Positions 25,550 through 37,078 of a stretch of DNA of 64,000 nucleotides are shown in pieces. A program made the translations under genes and the position numbers. The DNA is from Macrosoma leucophasiata (taxonomy: Eukaryota > Arthropoda > Insecta > Lepidoptera > Hedylidae). The stretch is taken from assembly GCA_036365455.1 (NCBI GenBank), contig JAWQUS010000023.1:3472001-3536000 (forward strand), read 5' to 3'. The notes under the pieces were generated by a model, which was not told the origin of the DNA, made no database searches, and saw only the letters and a program-made list of their open reading frames with translations. The first letter of the stretch is position 1. Every line of letters begins with the position of its first letter.

Positions 25550-25755
25550 TCTATACTAATATTATAAAGCTGAAGAGTTTGTTCGTTTGTTTGCTTGAAC
25601 GCGCTAATCTTAAGAACTACTGGTCCGATTTGAAAAACTCTTTCAGTGTTAGATAGCCCATTTATCGAGGAAGGCTTTAGGTTTTAATATAACATAAAAT
25701 GGATAGAAGAGGGTTGGTAACATTGCATCCGCGCGAAGCCGGGGCGGGCCGCTAG
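25550..25755 (+). mobile_element. Short Helitron-like element (family D), intact
   Basis: A|TCTATACTAATATTATAAAG at the left, and a 'cgaagccggggcgggccg' segment before CTAG|T at 25752-25755; 206 bp. It serves as the family reference in this window. Confidence 0.8.
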
Positions 25756-26407
25756 TACTCTATTCAGGTACTTATATAAACCATTAATAAATTTGTAAGA
25801 TATATAACATGTGAATATCAAGATATTATTACCTCGATATTAATCTTTGCATTTACATTTAGAAAATATGATTATTAAGGACAAAATAAATAACGATTTC
25901 AAGAAATTTACCCAATGTACCTATATTATCAAAATAATATAATATAGTACATTAGGTATATTTACACTTAAACAAAAAAGGGTGCTTCTTAAAATTAAAA
26001 TTTGTTGTAGGTACTTATAATTAGTTTATTCCATATAGTTTTGATACTTCCACGTACGTACCTATAATTAATGTGTTCTGCGTCGATTATTCAGCTAATC
26101 TAAGGGCGAGATTCTCATGGTAAGAGTACCCGCAGACTACAGACTTAAAATCGGCCGATAGTTTAGTCGAGTTGGCCTGTTCGTGCGCACACTGTGCCAA
26201 CAAAACAGTAGGGTTGGTCGCGAGTGCGCAGACTAGCCAACAAATGGTTTGGCCGATTGATTAAATTTACTAGAGTTGGTGAAGAGATCGGTCGCGTGAA
26301 ATGTTGCCCAAAAATATTATTATTGCTGTATACTTGATACAAAGGAGAAAAAGAATAAAGAAGAGAAAGCGAAAGTATTGAGTACATCCCATTTACAGTA
26401 ACAGATT

Positions 26408-26698
26408 ATTACAAGGGAAGTTTTACACAATTCATTCTAAATTATGAAGAGAATGATGAAGGTAGACGAGGCACGAGAGGTTTGTCAGAACCGGGATGTC
26501 TGGCGCTCTACACTCTCTGCCTACCCCGTTAGGGACCTGGCGTGAAGATGCATACATACATTCTAAATTACTAGACTTCCTGGAATTTTTTTTCTCCTTT
26601 TATCGAATGAGCATTACTAGTTTCAATGAACTAGTTAAATTAATTGGACCTTCAATATCAAAGCAACATACACATTTAAGACTTGCTATGCCTGCTGA
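26408..26698 (+). pseudogene. PIF/Harbinger transposase, N-terminal fragment
   Basis: After removing the LINE insertion 26445-26570, the frame reads GKFYTIHSKLLDFLEFFFSF then YRMSITSFNELVKLIGPSIS and KQHTHLRLAMPAE, continuing after the SINE at 27049 as PAEERL. This matches the segment before the DDE domain in HARBI1-type transposases (..YFRMS..SF.ELL...GP.I..Q.TN.R..IP.EERL). Sequence then jumps to the right terminus, so the DDE part is deleted. Confidence 0.75.
26445..26559 (+). mobile_element. 5'-truncated LINE stub (family E) with target-site duplication
   Basis: Only the last 33 codons (MKRMMKVDEAREVCQNRDVW ... PVRDLA) and an ATAC tail remain. Exact 11 bp duplication ATTCTAAATTA at 26434-26444 and 26560-26570. 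Confidence 0.9.
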
Positions 26699-27044
26699 AG
26701 CGCGCATGGCCCGGCGGCTGGTGTAGATTGTAAGCGATCTACTCGGTTAAGCACTACGGGCGCGGTCGGGTAGTGTGATGGGTGACCGCTAGTGGCAAAT
26801 TAAGTGGCTAGTGCTTCGGAGGGCACGTTAAGCCGTCGGTCCCGGTTGCTATCGATAGATAGCAGTCGTTAAACCTTGTCGGAGGTCTTATGGGCGGTTT
26901 GAAAACATCCGACACCGGGTTGGCCACTAACCCGTTTCTCCACCAATCCGCATTGGAGCAGCGTGGTGGAGTACGCTCCAGGCCTCCCCCAAAGAGGGGA
27001 GAGATTCGTGTCCAGCAGTGGGACGTATAATAGGTTGCCATTAT
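26699..27044 (+). repeat. 5S-rRNA-derived SINE (family C), full length
   Basis: Head 'agcgcgcatggcc', 5S-like 'ggttaagcactacgggcgcg' and 'gatgggtgaccgc', tail ATTATT. Target-site duplication TATGCCTGC[T/A]GA at 26687-26698 and 27045-27056 (11 of 12 identical). Confidence 0.9.
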
Positions 27045-27718
27045 TATGCCTGCAGAGGAGAGATTGAGCGAGTCGGCCGATGAAACAATCGCCAAGTGCG
27101 CGGGCGGCGCTTGAGCGCCATACTGATCAATCGGTCGGCCGATAGTTCGCCGATGGTTTAGTTTGAAGGCAATCGTGAAGCCCATCAAACTTTTTTATCG
27201 GCCGATACTGAATGACTATAATGTGCGCTACTGCATACATCTTCACACTGATAAAGAAGCCGACCAAACTATCGGCCGATAGAGAGTTTGTAGTTTGCGG
27301 GGACTCTTAATGTGTGTTATGAATTTTAAATTAATTATTATTGAACTAATTAAATCTCATAAAAGTTTTTACTCAAAAAAGATGCAAGGGACCCTAAAAT
27401 GCTTATTTAAATCTTACAATGCATTCATTGCATTTACCGACAATTTCCGGGTAATATGATACACCTACATGGCAGCCCTGATGCGATGCCTTTGTACATA
27501 ATTTAAACAATCGTGAATTCTAAACAATTACTTGACAGTTTTATAAATAAATAGGGGTTCAGAGTTAAGGAATTCAAGTTTTTAATCTATCTTCATATAT
27601 ACAAAGGCACACGTGTCCGTTGGCACGCGACTAATTTTGGAGTTTTTTCATAAACAAACGAAATTCAAGATCGTTGATAGTCGATCAACTTTTAAATTTA
27701 CTTGAAAAAAGCGACCGA

Positions 27719-27872
27719 GTGTGAGTGTGAGATTCACAGACCGCACTACGACTTTACTTTGAGCAAAGTACGCTTAGAATTGTCAAAACCCATACTGCAC
27801 TGACAGTTCTATGCATACTTTGCTCAAAGTAAAGTCGTAGTGCTGTCTGTGAATCTCAGCCTGAGTCACACA
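27719..27872. mobile_element. MITE with inverted repeats of about 45 bp
   Basis: Left 'cactacgactttactttgag' and its inverse at about 27815-27845, with 'gattcacagac' outside them. About 150 bp, no coding frame. Confidence 0.8.
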
Positions 27873-27965
27873 TCAAGGGTTCCATAGTTTCAAATAATTT
27901 AAAACGAATTTTATATGGAATTTTAATTTTTAAATTTCGTTGAAAGTTTTAATTAAGAACTACAG

Positions 27966-28245
27966 CATTTGGTGGTAAAGTTCAAGTGTAGGGACTCCGG
28001 GGCGTAGGCACCACCGCAATATCTAATCTATCTGCCGCCAAATGGTAGTGTTCCGCACTATCGTGTTCCGGATAGATGGTAATGTTTGGCCCCCTAATAA
28101 CTATCACAGAGATGCTCAAGTCTCCGGGGTGGCAACGCTTGCATTATGACCTTTGGCTTTTGTGTAGATGTCTATAGGCTGCAGCCATCACTTAGCATCC
28201 ATGTGAACCGCATGGTTGTTTGTCACATTCATTACATGAAAAAAA
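27966..28245 (+). repeat. SINE family B, divergent subfamily
   Basis: It follows the family B outline (head 'ggtggtaaagttcaagtgta', tail 'cattacatgaaaaaa') but has 'ctgccgccaaatggtagtgt' and 'ccccctaataactatcac' variants, also seen at 17300. Confidence 0.75.
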
Positions 28246-28870
28246 TCACTCTTTTATTTTAAAAGTTACAGCGGGGGGGAGGGCATTTTACCACTTTGGC
28301 GATATCTATCTTTCAAACGATTGAGTTTCAGAAAATAATTGTATAGGAACCTAAATGCCATTTTCAAAGATCTATCGACAAACCTACACGTACCTACCTA
28401 GGTATGTTTTTAATGAAAAAAAAGTTTTCTTTAGTTTCACTTTCAAGTATGGGGAGACCCGAAAGTAATGTAACCTCATAAACTGATAAACGTGTCTCAA
28501 AAATCACCCAATAAATTACGAATCCTACGCAGACGAGTTAGTTTCATTCTTTTGATCCAATAAATTTAAATTTTAAAATTGGTAACAAACGCTACATACC
28601 ATCTATATGAATAATTTAAATATTTTTTTGTATTCATATTAGGTACCTATATACTTACTAAAATAAATTTTGGTTTAGGTAAGAGGATAAATTACAGGTA
28701 AATATCCTGTGAGAGATGTCAACAATTTGGCAAATCAGAATAAACATAATATTATTACATTATTACGGTAGGTATGTATGTCAGATCATCGATGTTATTT
28801 TAATGTCGTTTTAATCTCACCACAAAAAGAAGTTGCGAACGCTATACCTAGACGAACTGTTCGAACTTTT

Positions 28871-29066
28871 TGACGTGACAACGTCTTAAATTAGATTGCG
28901 GCTCGGAGTCACTCATGAAAAAGTGTAACGCCCGGTAACGTAACGATGAGTCACCGAACGAGAGAGAGGCCTGCCGGACCGGCGAATGCCTTTCTACCGA
29001 GAAAAAGACGTTGTCACGTAAAATCTTCGCCCGTAAAACCGACTTTACAGGCAGCCAGTTTTTTTT
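28871..29066 (+). mobile_element. MITE-like repeat with CGTGACAACGTCTT ends, copy 1
   Basis: ACGTGACAACGTCTT at about 28873 and its inverse at about 29005-29019, extending to 'gcagccagtttttttt'. The second copy is at 38981-39173 in opposite orientation. The 101-codon minus-strand frame across it is non-coding. Confidence 0.75.
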
Positions 29067-29968
29067 AATTCTGAACCTGTCAACGCGTTGTGAGATCCTG
29101 CCATAACAGATGCTCTTACAGCTGTCCCAGGCATCTAATTTAGGAAGAAACAAATTAATGGGTCTATTTTAAAATTAGTTACATCACAAATCACTCCACG
29201 TGTACCCGTGTTGGGCGTTTCAACCTGTCGCTGCCATATTGCTTTTTTGACAGTTTATTTTCGTCGAAATGTCACATTTATTTTGATTTTGAAATGCCCT
29301 TTAAAAAGCAAGTGTATTTAACCGAGTTCAAAAACGAGAAGGTTCTCAATTCGGCCGGTATACTTTTTTTTTGTGTATGTACGCCAATTTCGCCGAGATT
29401 TCTGGACCGATTTACGTAATTCTTATTTTGTTTAATGTGGAATAGTTTTAAAACAAATAATGTCTTGGTTCTCAATTCAAAACCAAAGTACATTTTTAAT
29501 TAGGTACCTATCATTTTTAGCTAAGTATATCATAACATGGACTAAAAATTGAACACATTTTCATAGAATTTTATGATTCATCACAATTTCTAATTACCAC
29601 CTAACCTAAGATTTGAACACTTTTGCCATCGAATTAGTTCATATATACCTACGTATTTTATGTACCTCATAATGTAAACATGGAACTTATCTGAAATTAA
29701 TTAGTGTTTACAATTGGTTAACAAATTTATTTATTGCAGTAGCTTCCTGACGGATACCAACGGATTATTGTGGTTAATACCTATGTTAACTATACTGGTT
29801 GAAATAATTAAGTAGCCTACTTTGCTTGCAGCATAAACAATATTTTCACCCACAAACCTTTTAGCTGTTAAAGTTTGTGTTATTATAAATATTTGACTAA
29901 TTTATACAAGACAAAAATTGTCTCATGTTAAAAATAATAATAACTCAAACGGTTAATTTATATATTTA
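29067..29968. other. No gene seen
   Basis: AT-rich intergenic DNA. A diverged 'gagaaggttctcaattcggc' segment near 29338 is related to the terminal repeat at 47144. Nothing else recognised. Confidence 0.5.
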
Positions 29969-30150
29969 CTAGCGGCCCGCCCCGGCTTCGCCCGCGCTGC
30001 TCTGCTCCTATTAGTCATAGCGTGATGTAAGCTATCCTATCTCTCAAGTTGGATCGAACTGCACATGGTGTGCGAATTTTATTATAATCGGTTAAGTGGT
30101 TTAGGAGTCCATTGAGGACAAACATTGTGACACGAGATTTATATATATTA
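29969..30150 (-). mobile_element. Helitron-like element (family D variant)
   Basis: CTAG at 29969-29972 followed by 'cggcccgccccggcttcgcc', ending in a TATATATTAAGATATA region; the body ('cggttaagtggtttaggag') differs from the 25550 copy. Confidence 0.6.
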
Positions 30151-30643
30151 AGATATATAAGTTAACCATATATGTATATTTATATGGGCGCGTCTGAAAC
30201 GATCCCGCATTAGGCAAAATATAGGTATTTATGCGCACCAGTATAACATTACAGTAAATGTACGTGGCTTGGTGTTGTTTTAACATGTCTATTTGTTTTG
30301 ACAAAACGTTGTGTAAACCAAGATATTTTTCTTTCCTAGTACGAGAGAGATAGTAGATTTCCTACATAAATATATAGTTTCGCGTTGTATGCTCTGATCA
30401 AGAGATTGTAGCCGGATCATGAAAGTGTGTATGATCCTGTCGTAAAACTTGGTTTCCTAAGAAAAAAAGTCAGTTTATTGAAACGACTTTGTAATGTTAA
30501 TCGCGTTTATCGTTGTATGAACTCTTACAACTTATCTGATAGAATGATTTGATATTAATTGGTAGCTGTCGCGTGCATTGTATGTAGGCAAATAGAGGAG
30601 TAGAGTTCATCTCACTACCTTATCTAATATAATATAATCTATA

Positions 30644-30718
30644 TCTACTAATATTATAAAGCTGAAGTATTTGTTTGTTTGCTTGAAAAATTATTTCAGT
30701 GTTAGATAGGGTTCAATT
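30644..30718 (+). mobile_element. Helitron-like element (family D), 5' end only
   Basis: A|TCTACTAATATTATAAAGCT to 'cagtgttagatagg', then truncated at a 'gttcaattcctgctcgatg' segment that resembles a tRNA-SINE B-box tail. Confidence 0.65.
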
Positions 30719-32175
30719 CCTGCTCGATGTCGAATTTTTCTTTCCATTTTTTTTTAAATTCTAAATTCACTCGCATACATTATTTCTTGTGAAAAATACA
30801 AAATATTACAGTTCACCATAGTTATTTCACCATCAACGATAACCAAAACATTAATTTAGTAAGAAATGAGTATTATTAAGTTATTCTGACCGAACGTTTG
30901 GAAAGCGCAGCGCACACACCGGCGGATTAAACGACATGCCATGATTAAAAACCAGCCAAGTGCGAATTAATCTCGCTTGTGTCATTCTAACAATCTTTTA
31001 ATTTATGCTTATTCACAGTCGTATCAGAGCTAATCTTGTGGTTTGATGACCCGATCCAGATGTAAGCCGATTGAATTATTTTTTCTTGCTCAATGATATC
31101 TTGGCATTATAATCCTGCGTCACACGCGAGCGAATCACAAGAGATAAAAAAAGAAAGAAAAAAATTAAACATGCTAATGAAATTTTAATTTTTTTATTCT
31201 ACCACTTTGTTGGTGTAATTAAGGTGTATACTTCTGCCAAATTTCAAATCTCTAGTACCAATCGTTTTTGCGCTAAACCGCGGATGGACAGACAGACAGA
31301 CGGACATGGCGAAACTATAAGGGTTCCTTGTTTACTACGGGACTGTAAAAAGAGTCTGGGTATTTGTGTGTGTACAACGGCACCCACGACACAGATACAT
31401 AGTGTAGGCACAGTCTAAAGAAAACGAACATGTTAATTACCTACTTATACTGTGGTGTAGGGTTGTGAGTGTGGGCATACCTTAATACGTCGAGCAACAT
31501 TTTTCTCAAATCTCACCGCATTTTGAGTCAACTCATTAAACTATGAGTCAATCGGGTCATACCCAATGATTGAATGAAAAATGTAAAAACACACAATTAA
31601 ACAATGCAAAATGCGTTCCGAGTCATGTTTTAATGAAAATGTGTCAAGCCCAATTAGTATAATTTTGCGCGTTGATTATTTCAGCAGAACGTGGCGCCGA
31701 ATCACGGGTCTCGCGGGTCGATGGACTTCCATCTGTTGGAGTATCATTTTGTATGATAAACTTGCTTTTACTTGTGCCTTCGTTCACTCGTGATTTCCTA
31801 TAGGAATTTCGAGAATTCCTGTCTTATTTCGTGCCGGATTAAGACTTCTTGGTGCCCTAAACAATCTCCGCCTATATGCCCCTGTATCCCAATCTTCTGC
31901 TTGATTTATACCCAATTTATAAAATACATCTACCATGTCACCTGTAAATAATACATACAACAATAACGCATCAACGGGTCGTTCCATCTAAGCCTTACTC
32001 CATATTTAAAGTCATGAAATCAATAGGACGTTATAAGTATCAGTGTCATGACATCGTGTAGCGCCCCCAACATTGCCAGGTAAGATCGAAGGGTGAGGGG
32101 TTCTGTTGGTGTGTTTTTTTTACTGACTAGGCTTTAATTTATTACGAAATTCATTACGAACTTATCGATGTGGAG
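30719..32175. other. No gene seen
   Basis: AT-rich intergenic DNA without a convincing ORF or a repeat shared within the window. Includes 'ggatggacagacagacagac' near 31282, a motif common at lepidopteran repeat ends. Confidence 0.5.
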
Positions 32176-32487
32176 TACTGAGTGTCTAGTGCAAGATTTT
32201 ATGCGAATTCGATCGCGTAAGAGCATCGATATCTCATCTGAGTGCCTAGTGCGAGATTTTATTTACTCTTACGCGAATTCGATCGCGTAAGAGTAAACGC
32301 AGATTTGTATGGAATTGAAGGAGCGTCTTCTATTCACCGCTAGATGACGCTCCTTCAATTCCATACAAATCTGCGTTTACTCTTACATGATCGAATTCGT
32401 ATAAAATCTCGCACTAGGCACTCAGATGAGATATCGATGCTCTTACGCGATCGAATTCGCATAAAATCTTGCACTAGGCACTCTGTA
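32176..32487. mobile_element. Concentric double palindrome (MITE family F), 312 bp
   Basis: Ends CTGAGTGTCTAG and inverse GGCACTCTG, flanked by TA. From the outside inwards each arm reads an outer block of about 60 bp (to 'atcgatatctcat') and then a second complete family F half starting CTGAGTGCCTAG; both blocks are mirrored on the other side. Arms of about 145 bp are nearly identical except for a 10 nt TTACTCTTAC insertion on the left and a few substitutions. The loop is about 18 bp (ttctattcaccgctagat). Confidence 0.93.
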
Positions 32488-32683
32488 TAGGTAGCGACAC
32501 GTAGACGCATAGTTGTCGATATATAGACAATAGATATATCGACGTTCGATATCAAGTATGTAAGTAACCTGTAAAAAATCCAAGGTAAAGGAAGCTAAGG
32601 CGCGCAAATCCTCCTACCAAAACCATTCAAATCAAGCCAACTAGGACACTGTAGGATCCTTTCAACTCACTTGTACTGTGCAC

Positions 32684-32841
32684 CTGAGTGCCTAGTGCGA
32701 GATTTTATTTACTCTTACGCGAATTCGATCGCGATCTATTCACCGCTAGATGACGCTCCTTCAATTCCATACAAATCTGCGTTTACTCTTACGCGATCGA
32801 ATTCGCGTAAGAATAAATAAAATCTCGCACTAGGCACTCTG
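32684..32841. mobile_element. Palindromic MITE (family F)
   Basis: Single-layer copy of the 32176 element: CTGAGTGCCTAGTGCGAG at left, inverse at right. The left arm lacks the segment corresponding to 'gtaagagtaaacgcag' of the right arm. Confidence 0.88.
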
Positions 32842-33723
32842 TACTAATACTAAGTACTTGTCGAGCTGTTCAGACGTAAGGTGTTAGTATTAGTGACAAG
32901 TACTAAGCAACATGTAACTTAGCCCGTGTAAACTAGGCATAATGCAAGCCGGCCTTCGCTCTCAAATTAAAAATCTGTCAAGACAATCAACGTTTACAAT
33001 TGGTTTACAAAAGGAGATAAAATATACCTAATAATAGACGAATGTATCAGGTTCCAATCAATAATTAACGCACATTAGTTTCAATAATTAATTGCCAATT
33101 AAGGCAGCTCTAAGATAGTCTATATAAGGAATAGTTTAATTATGGCCCATGGAATCTGTGAGTCATGTTCAAAAATACAAAATAGTGTTCTTCTAATTAA
33201 TCACCATGTCGTGTCATGAGGAAATCCGTGGTAGTAATCCATCGTCGCCATGCGCCGTGTCTAGACAAAAGGCGCCAGAGTATGACGCTGATCAGATAGT
33301 ATTGTGAATCATTGATTTCTTTCACTGGTAGCAAAGAATTAACGAAGCCACCTAGAACAGGTTTTACCCTTTTTTCACAAGGACATTGGGTTTTGCGGGT
33401 AGCGGGTATTTGCTAGGCACTTAACAGGCTCGGTAATACTACAAGATTATGCTTGAGTGCGCGTGTAAATGAACCATACGCCTCTACAAATAATTCTACA
33501 TGGAACCGAAACGGTTTATGGGGCCGTCCATTAATCGCGTGATGTTTTTATTATAGGGTAATTTTGACCCCCTTCCTCCCCCTTGGTGATACGTGGTGAG
33601 GTTTTAGATTAACCCCACACCGCCCTCTAAGATCAAGTGTAATTTTTTGGAATAAAGCAGGTACGCTCCATTTTTTTTTATTTTAGCGGAAAATTATCCC
33701 GTATCGGCAAATAATTGCACAAT

Positions 33724-33925
33724 TTTTTTTAATGTAATGAATGTGGCAACAAGCATGCAGTTCACATTGATGTTAAGTACTGCAGCCTATAACACTAACA
33801 CAAAGATCAGAGGTCAAAATGCAGATGCGTTGCCACTCCTGAGATCTAAGGTGTTATGCCTCTGTGCCGGAAATTACAGGGCCGTACATTAACATCTGAC
33901 CGGAACACGATAGTGCTGAACGTTT
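33724..33925 (-). repeat. SINE family B, 5' truncated
   Basis: Poly(T) to 'cacgatagtgctgaacg'; the head is lost. Confidence 0.8.
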
Positions 33926-34071
33926 AACTGAAAATTATGAATGTTGAAATTGTTGGAACTGTACGGTATTATTAAAATATTTGTATTTATTTTTTTATTG
34001 TTCTTATTCTAACCTACCTATCTTACACTGCAAAGCATACAATCAGGAAAAAACGAAGTAAAAGTCAGGTA

Positions 34072-34184
34072 TGATATGTTCTTAGGTTTTCGCGAGCTAC
34101 ACTAATTGAAATAAAACTATTTTTACGGATTTATCTCGCTAGTTAAATATACGCGAGATAAATCCGTAAAAATAGTTTTATTTC
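34072..34184. mobile_element. Hairpin element with 12 bp target-site duplication, copy 1
   Basis: 113 bp between exact duplications AAAAGTCAGGTA (34060-34071 and 34185-34196). The 5' segment 'tgatatgttcttaggttttc' is single-stranded in the predicted fold; the rest pairs: 'gaaataaaactatttttacg' with its inverse around a loop of about 15 nt. Confidence 0.85.
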
Positions 34185-34799
34185 AAAAGTCAGGTAACTT
34201 ACATTTTTTTAGGAAATCTATAAATCAACAATAAAATCTTATTTTTTCATGAATTAACCACAAAACATTAATACTAATTAAATTACTAATATGATGATGC
34301 GGCGGCGGCGAGTTATAAAGCGTGCGAGTGAGAAATCCCGTGCTCCCGATTTGCGCGGGACGTCCCGATTTTCAGGGCTCTGGGGACTCTTCCCGATTAA
34401 CACCTGATCGGGACGTTAAAAGTCCCGATAAATCAATCTTCATCAGTATCTCAACCGAAAGATGTTTACAGCTAGGCATAAGTCTGTCTAAAGAACAATC
34501 ATTTTAGTCCCGAGGCTTTTGATAAATCAATAAATTAATTGCTTTTGACTGTCCCGATTTTTACCCCTGGGTCCCGGTTTATTTACCCACTGTTCCGATT
34601 TATAACAAATTGGACCTGGCTACCCATGCTGCCCGTGGTTGTAGTGCGCGGGTGACGTTCATTGGTAAAAGCGGCAAAATGGCGAGCCTGTCTTTAACTC
34701 TTTAGCCCTTATTTCGTGTTCGCCGGAACTCGAGAGTCTCGAGAGTCGACTATTTATTTCTCGTCTCGAATGTCGGCCAAACTCTCGAGTTGTCTCGAG

Positions 34800-34925
34800 C
34801 AGAAGCCATAGTGGTAACGCATCTGTATTTTGACCTTGGTCTTCGTGTGGGTGTCTATAGGCTGCAGTCATCACATAAATCAATGTGAATTGCATGCTTG
34901 TTTGCCACTTCCATTACATAAAAAA
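34800..34925 (+). repeat. SINE family B, 3' part
   Basis: From 'gtggtaacgcatctgtattt' to 'cattacataaaaaaa'. Confidence 0.8.
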
Positions 34926-35116
34926 AATTGAATGTTTTGTGGTATTGAAACGGAATATTTTGTGTTTTTTTCACTCTTGGCAAAGAATTACCGAATCCAC
35001 CAGAGGGGTGAGATTCCGATACCCCTGCTGATTTCTTTCACCGGTAGCAAAGAATTACTCATCTGGGTACCTTTTTTATGTAAATAAGGTGGCAAAGCAT
35101 GCAGCTTATATTGATG

Positions 35117-35302
35117 ATATGTTCTTAGGGTTTCGCGAGCTACACTCATTGAAATAAAACTATATTTACGGATTTAAATTCGATTTATCTCACGTATATT
35201 AAACTAAAATCATTTTTGTTTAATATTTCGCGTATATTAAACTAAAATCATTTTTGTTTAATATACGCGAGATAAATCCGTAAAAATAGTTTTATTTCAA
35301 TG
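35117..35302. mobile_element. Hairpin element, copy 2, with duplicated loop
   Basis: Same 5' segment ('atatgttcttagggtttcgc') and stem as copy 1. Flanked by AGCTTATATTGATG (35103-35116 and 35303-35316), of which 9-14 bp is target duplication. The loop holds a direct repeat of 'aaactaaaatcatttttgtt'. Confidence 0.85.
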
Positions 35303-35516
35303 AGCTTATATTGATGTTAAGTGATGACTGCACCCTATAGATATCTACACAAAAACCGGAGGTCAAAATGCAGACGCTTGTTTGACAGTTACCACTCCTG
35401 ACATCTAGGTTGTTGTCCCTGTGATATTTATTACGGGGCCATACATTACCTGGACTAATGTAACTGGAACATGATAATGCTAAACATTACCATTTGGTGG
35501 CAGATAGGATAGGTAA

Positions 35517-35829
35517 CTCGGTAGCCTAGAGGTAGCAGGCCACTACTACTACGCTGAGCTCCTGGGTTTGATTCCAGGGTCGGGTGTTATCAGAGATAAT
35601 GGTGTAAAGTCCTTTGTCTCTGGTTCTATTGGATTTTTTACATTTTCTGTAAATTTCCCAGTACCTCGAAGTTTTGTAATGTGCCCGGAGATATCAACAG
35701 GCTCGCCACCTGTTACATGGGCCAAAACGTAACCGGCGAATAGTAGGTGTTTTCATGTATGCTTGAATGCATGCATTTACCTCTGCCTACCCCTTCGGGA
35801 ATTACAGGCGTGAAGTTACGTAACGTTTT
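35517..35829 (+). repeat. tRNA-derived SINE (family A) inside SINE B
   Basis: Full copy with exact 11 bp target-site duplication AGGATAGGTAA (35506-35516 and 35830-35840). Confidence 0.93.
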
Positions 35830-35899
35830 AGGATAGGTAATGCGGTGATGCCTACGCCCTCGAGCTCCTACACTGGAACTCTACCACCAGTAATTTTTA

Positions 35900-36035
35900 A
35901 TATATGGAAGTTTCACAGTACCTCGGAGTTTGGTAATGTGCCCGGAGATGTCAACAGGCTCGCCATCTATAGGTACCTCTACTTATGCTTGGATGTATGT
36001 ATTTACCTCTGCCTACCCCGTCGGGGATTACAGGC
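35900..36035 (+). repeat. SINE family A, 3' part with internal deletion
   Basis: 'ggaagtttcacagtacctcg' through 'ttacaggcgtgaagtaacg'; the tRNA-like head is absent. Confidence 0.75.
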
Positions 36036-36451
36036 GTGAAGTAACGTATCTTTTCACGTTGTTTGCGACTTTTCACAAAAAATTAAGTCCTCCGTGAGTC
36101 CACCTCACCAAAATTCACAAATTCGGAAAACCTCCGGTTAAACAAATTGTTAACCACTGTCGAAGAATGATTAAACACGCAATAACTACCTAGATACCTA
36201 CGTTCAAATAATCATGTACAGATATTTTGTCCGTTGTGACTGTGGTTTGTTAAACAGTCATAGGTTTTTCCGTTGGCGTGCAAAAATAATGGGTCTAACG
36301 AAGAATCGAACGCGTAATTGCTTTGCTTGGTGCATAGAATTATAACGCTACCTTGGCTATGGATTGGTGCTACTAAACGTTTTATCAGGGGACAGGCAGC
36401 TTGATCACATGGGCCCATTATGCAATGTTAATAAAATCTTTTACGTTTTTT

Positions 36452-36743
36452 ACTGGTGGTAGAGCTCCAGTGACGGAGCTCGCGGGCGTAGGCACCACCG
36501 CATTACCTAATATACTTGCCGCTAAATGGTAGTGTTCAACCCTATCGTGTTCCGGTCAGGTGGTAATGTACGGCCCTGTAATTTCCGGCACAGAGGCATA
36601 AGACCTTAGGCCTCAGGAGTGGTAACGCATCTGCATTTTGACCTTGGTCTTTGTGTGGGTGTCTATAGGCTGCAGTCATCACTTAACATCAATGTGAACT
36701 GCATGCTTGTTTACCACTACCATTACATAAAAAAAAAAAAATA
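36452..36743 (+). repeat. SINE family B, full length
   Basis: 'ctggtggtagagctccagtg' to 'cattacat' plus poly(A). Close to the 5961 copy. Confidence 0.92.
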
Positions 36744-37078
36744 AAAAATAATATATTTAGTTGATTTCGGTTATGCGGAGAGATCTCAAATGTACCCTCT
36801 CTCTCGTTCTGTACATGAAAATTATATTTTATTTTAAAGAAAAATGGAAAGAAAGCATGTGTTAATGCGAAATAATGTATAAACAATGAAACTCTATATA
36901 TATCTTTATATATTATCATTCGAGCGTCAATTTTCTTACCCAAATATCACAGCAAATTTTCTAAAAAAAAACAATGTACCTATAGTTTGAACTAGATATG
37001 CTAGCGACTATGCCCACATTATTTAAGCACATGATAGAAGTGTTTGTTCCGTAAATTTCGTTACTTAAAAAATAAAGA

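Larger units (their letters stand above)
26121..27309 (+). mobile_element. Internally deleted PIF/Harbinger transposon with two nested insertions
   Basis: Terminal inverted repeats of about 50 bp: left 26121-26170 ('taagagtacccgcagactac' ... 'tcggccgatagttta') and right about 27260-27309 in inverse. Subterminal 'cggccgatag' motifs recur. The TAA/TTA bases at the ends fit the 3 bp TWA target of Harbinger. It contains the N-terminal part of a transposase, a LINE stub and a 5S SINE, and lacks the catalytic domain. Confidence 0.8.
35071..35893 (-). repeat. SINE family B carrying two nested insertions
   Basis: Segments 35071-35116, 35303-35516 and 35830-35893 join into one minus-strand SINE B once the hairpin element and SINE A are removed. 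Confidence 0.8.

Noticed and set aside
28848..29153. 101-codon minus-strand ORF
   Set aside because: It runs through a MITE-like repeat present in inverse at 38981; no protein features.
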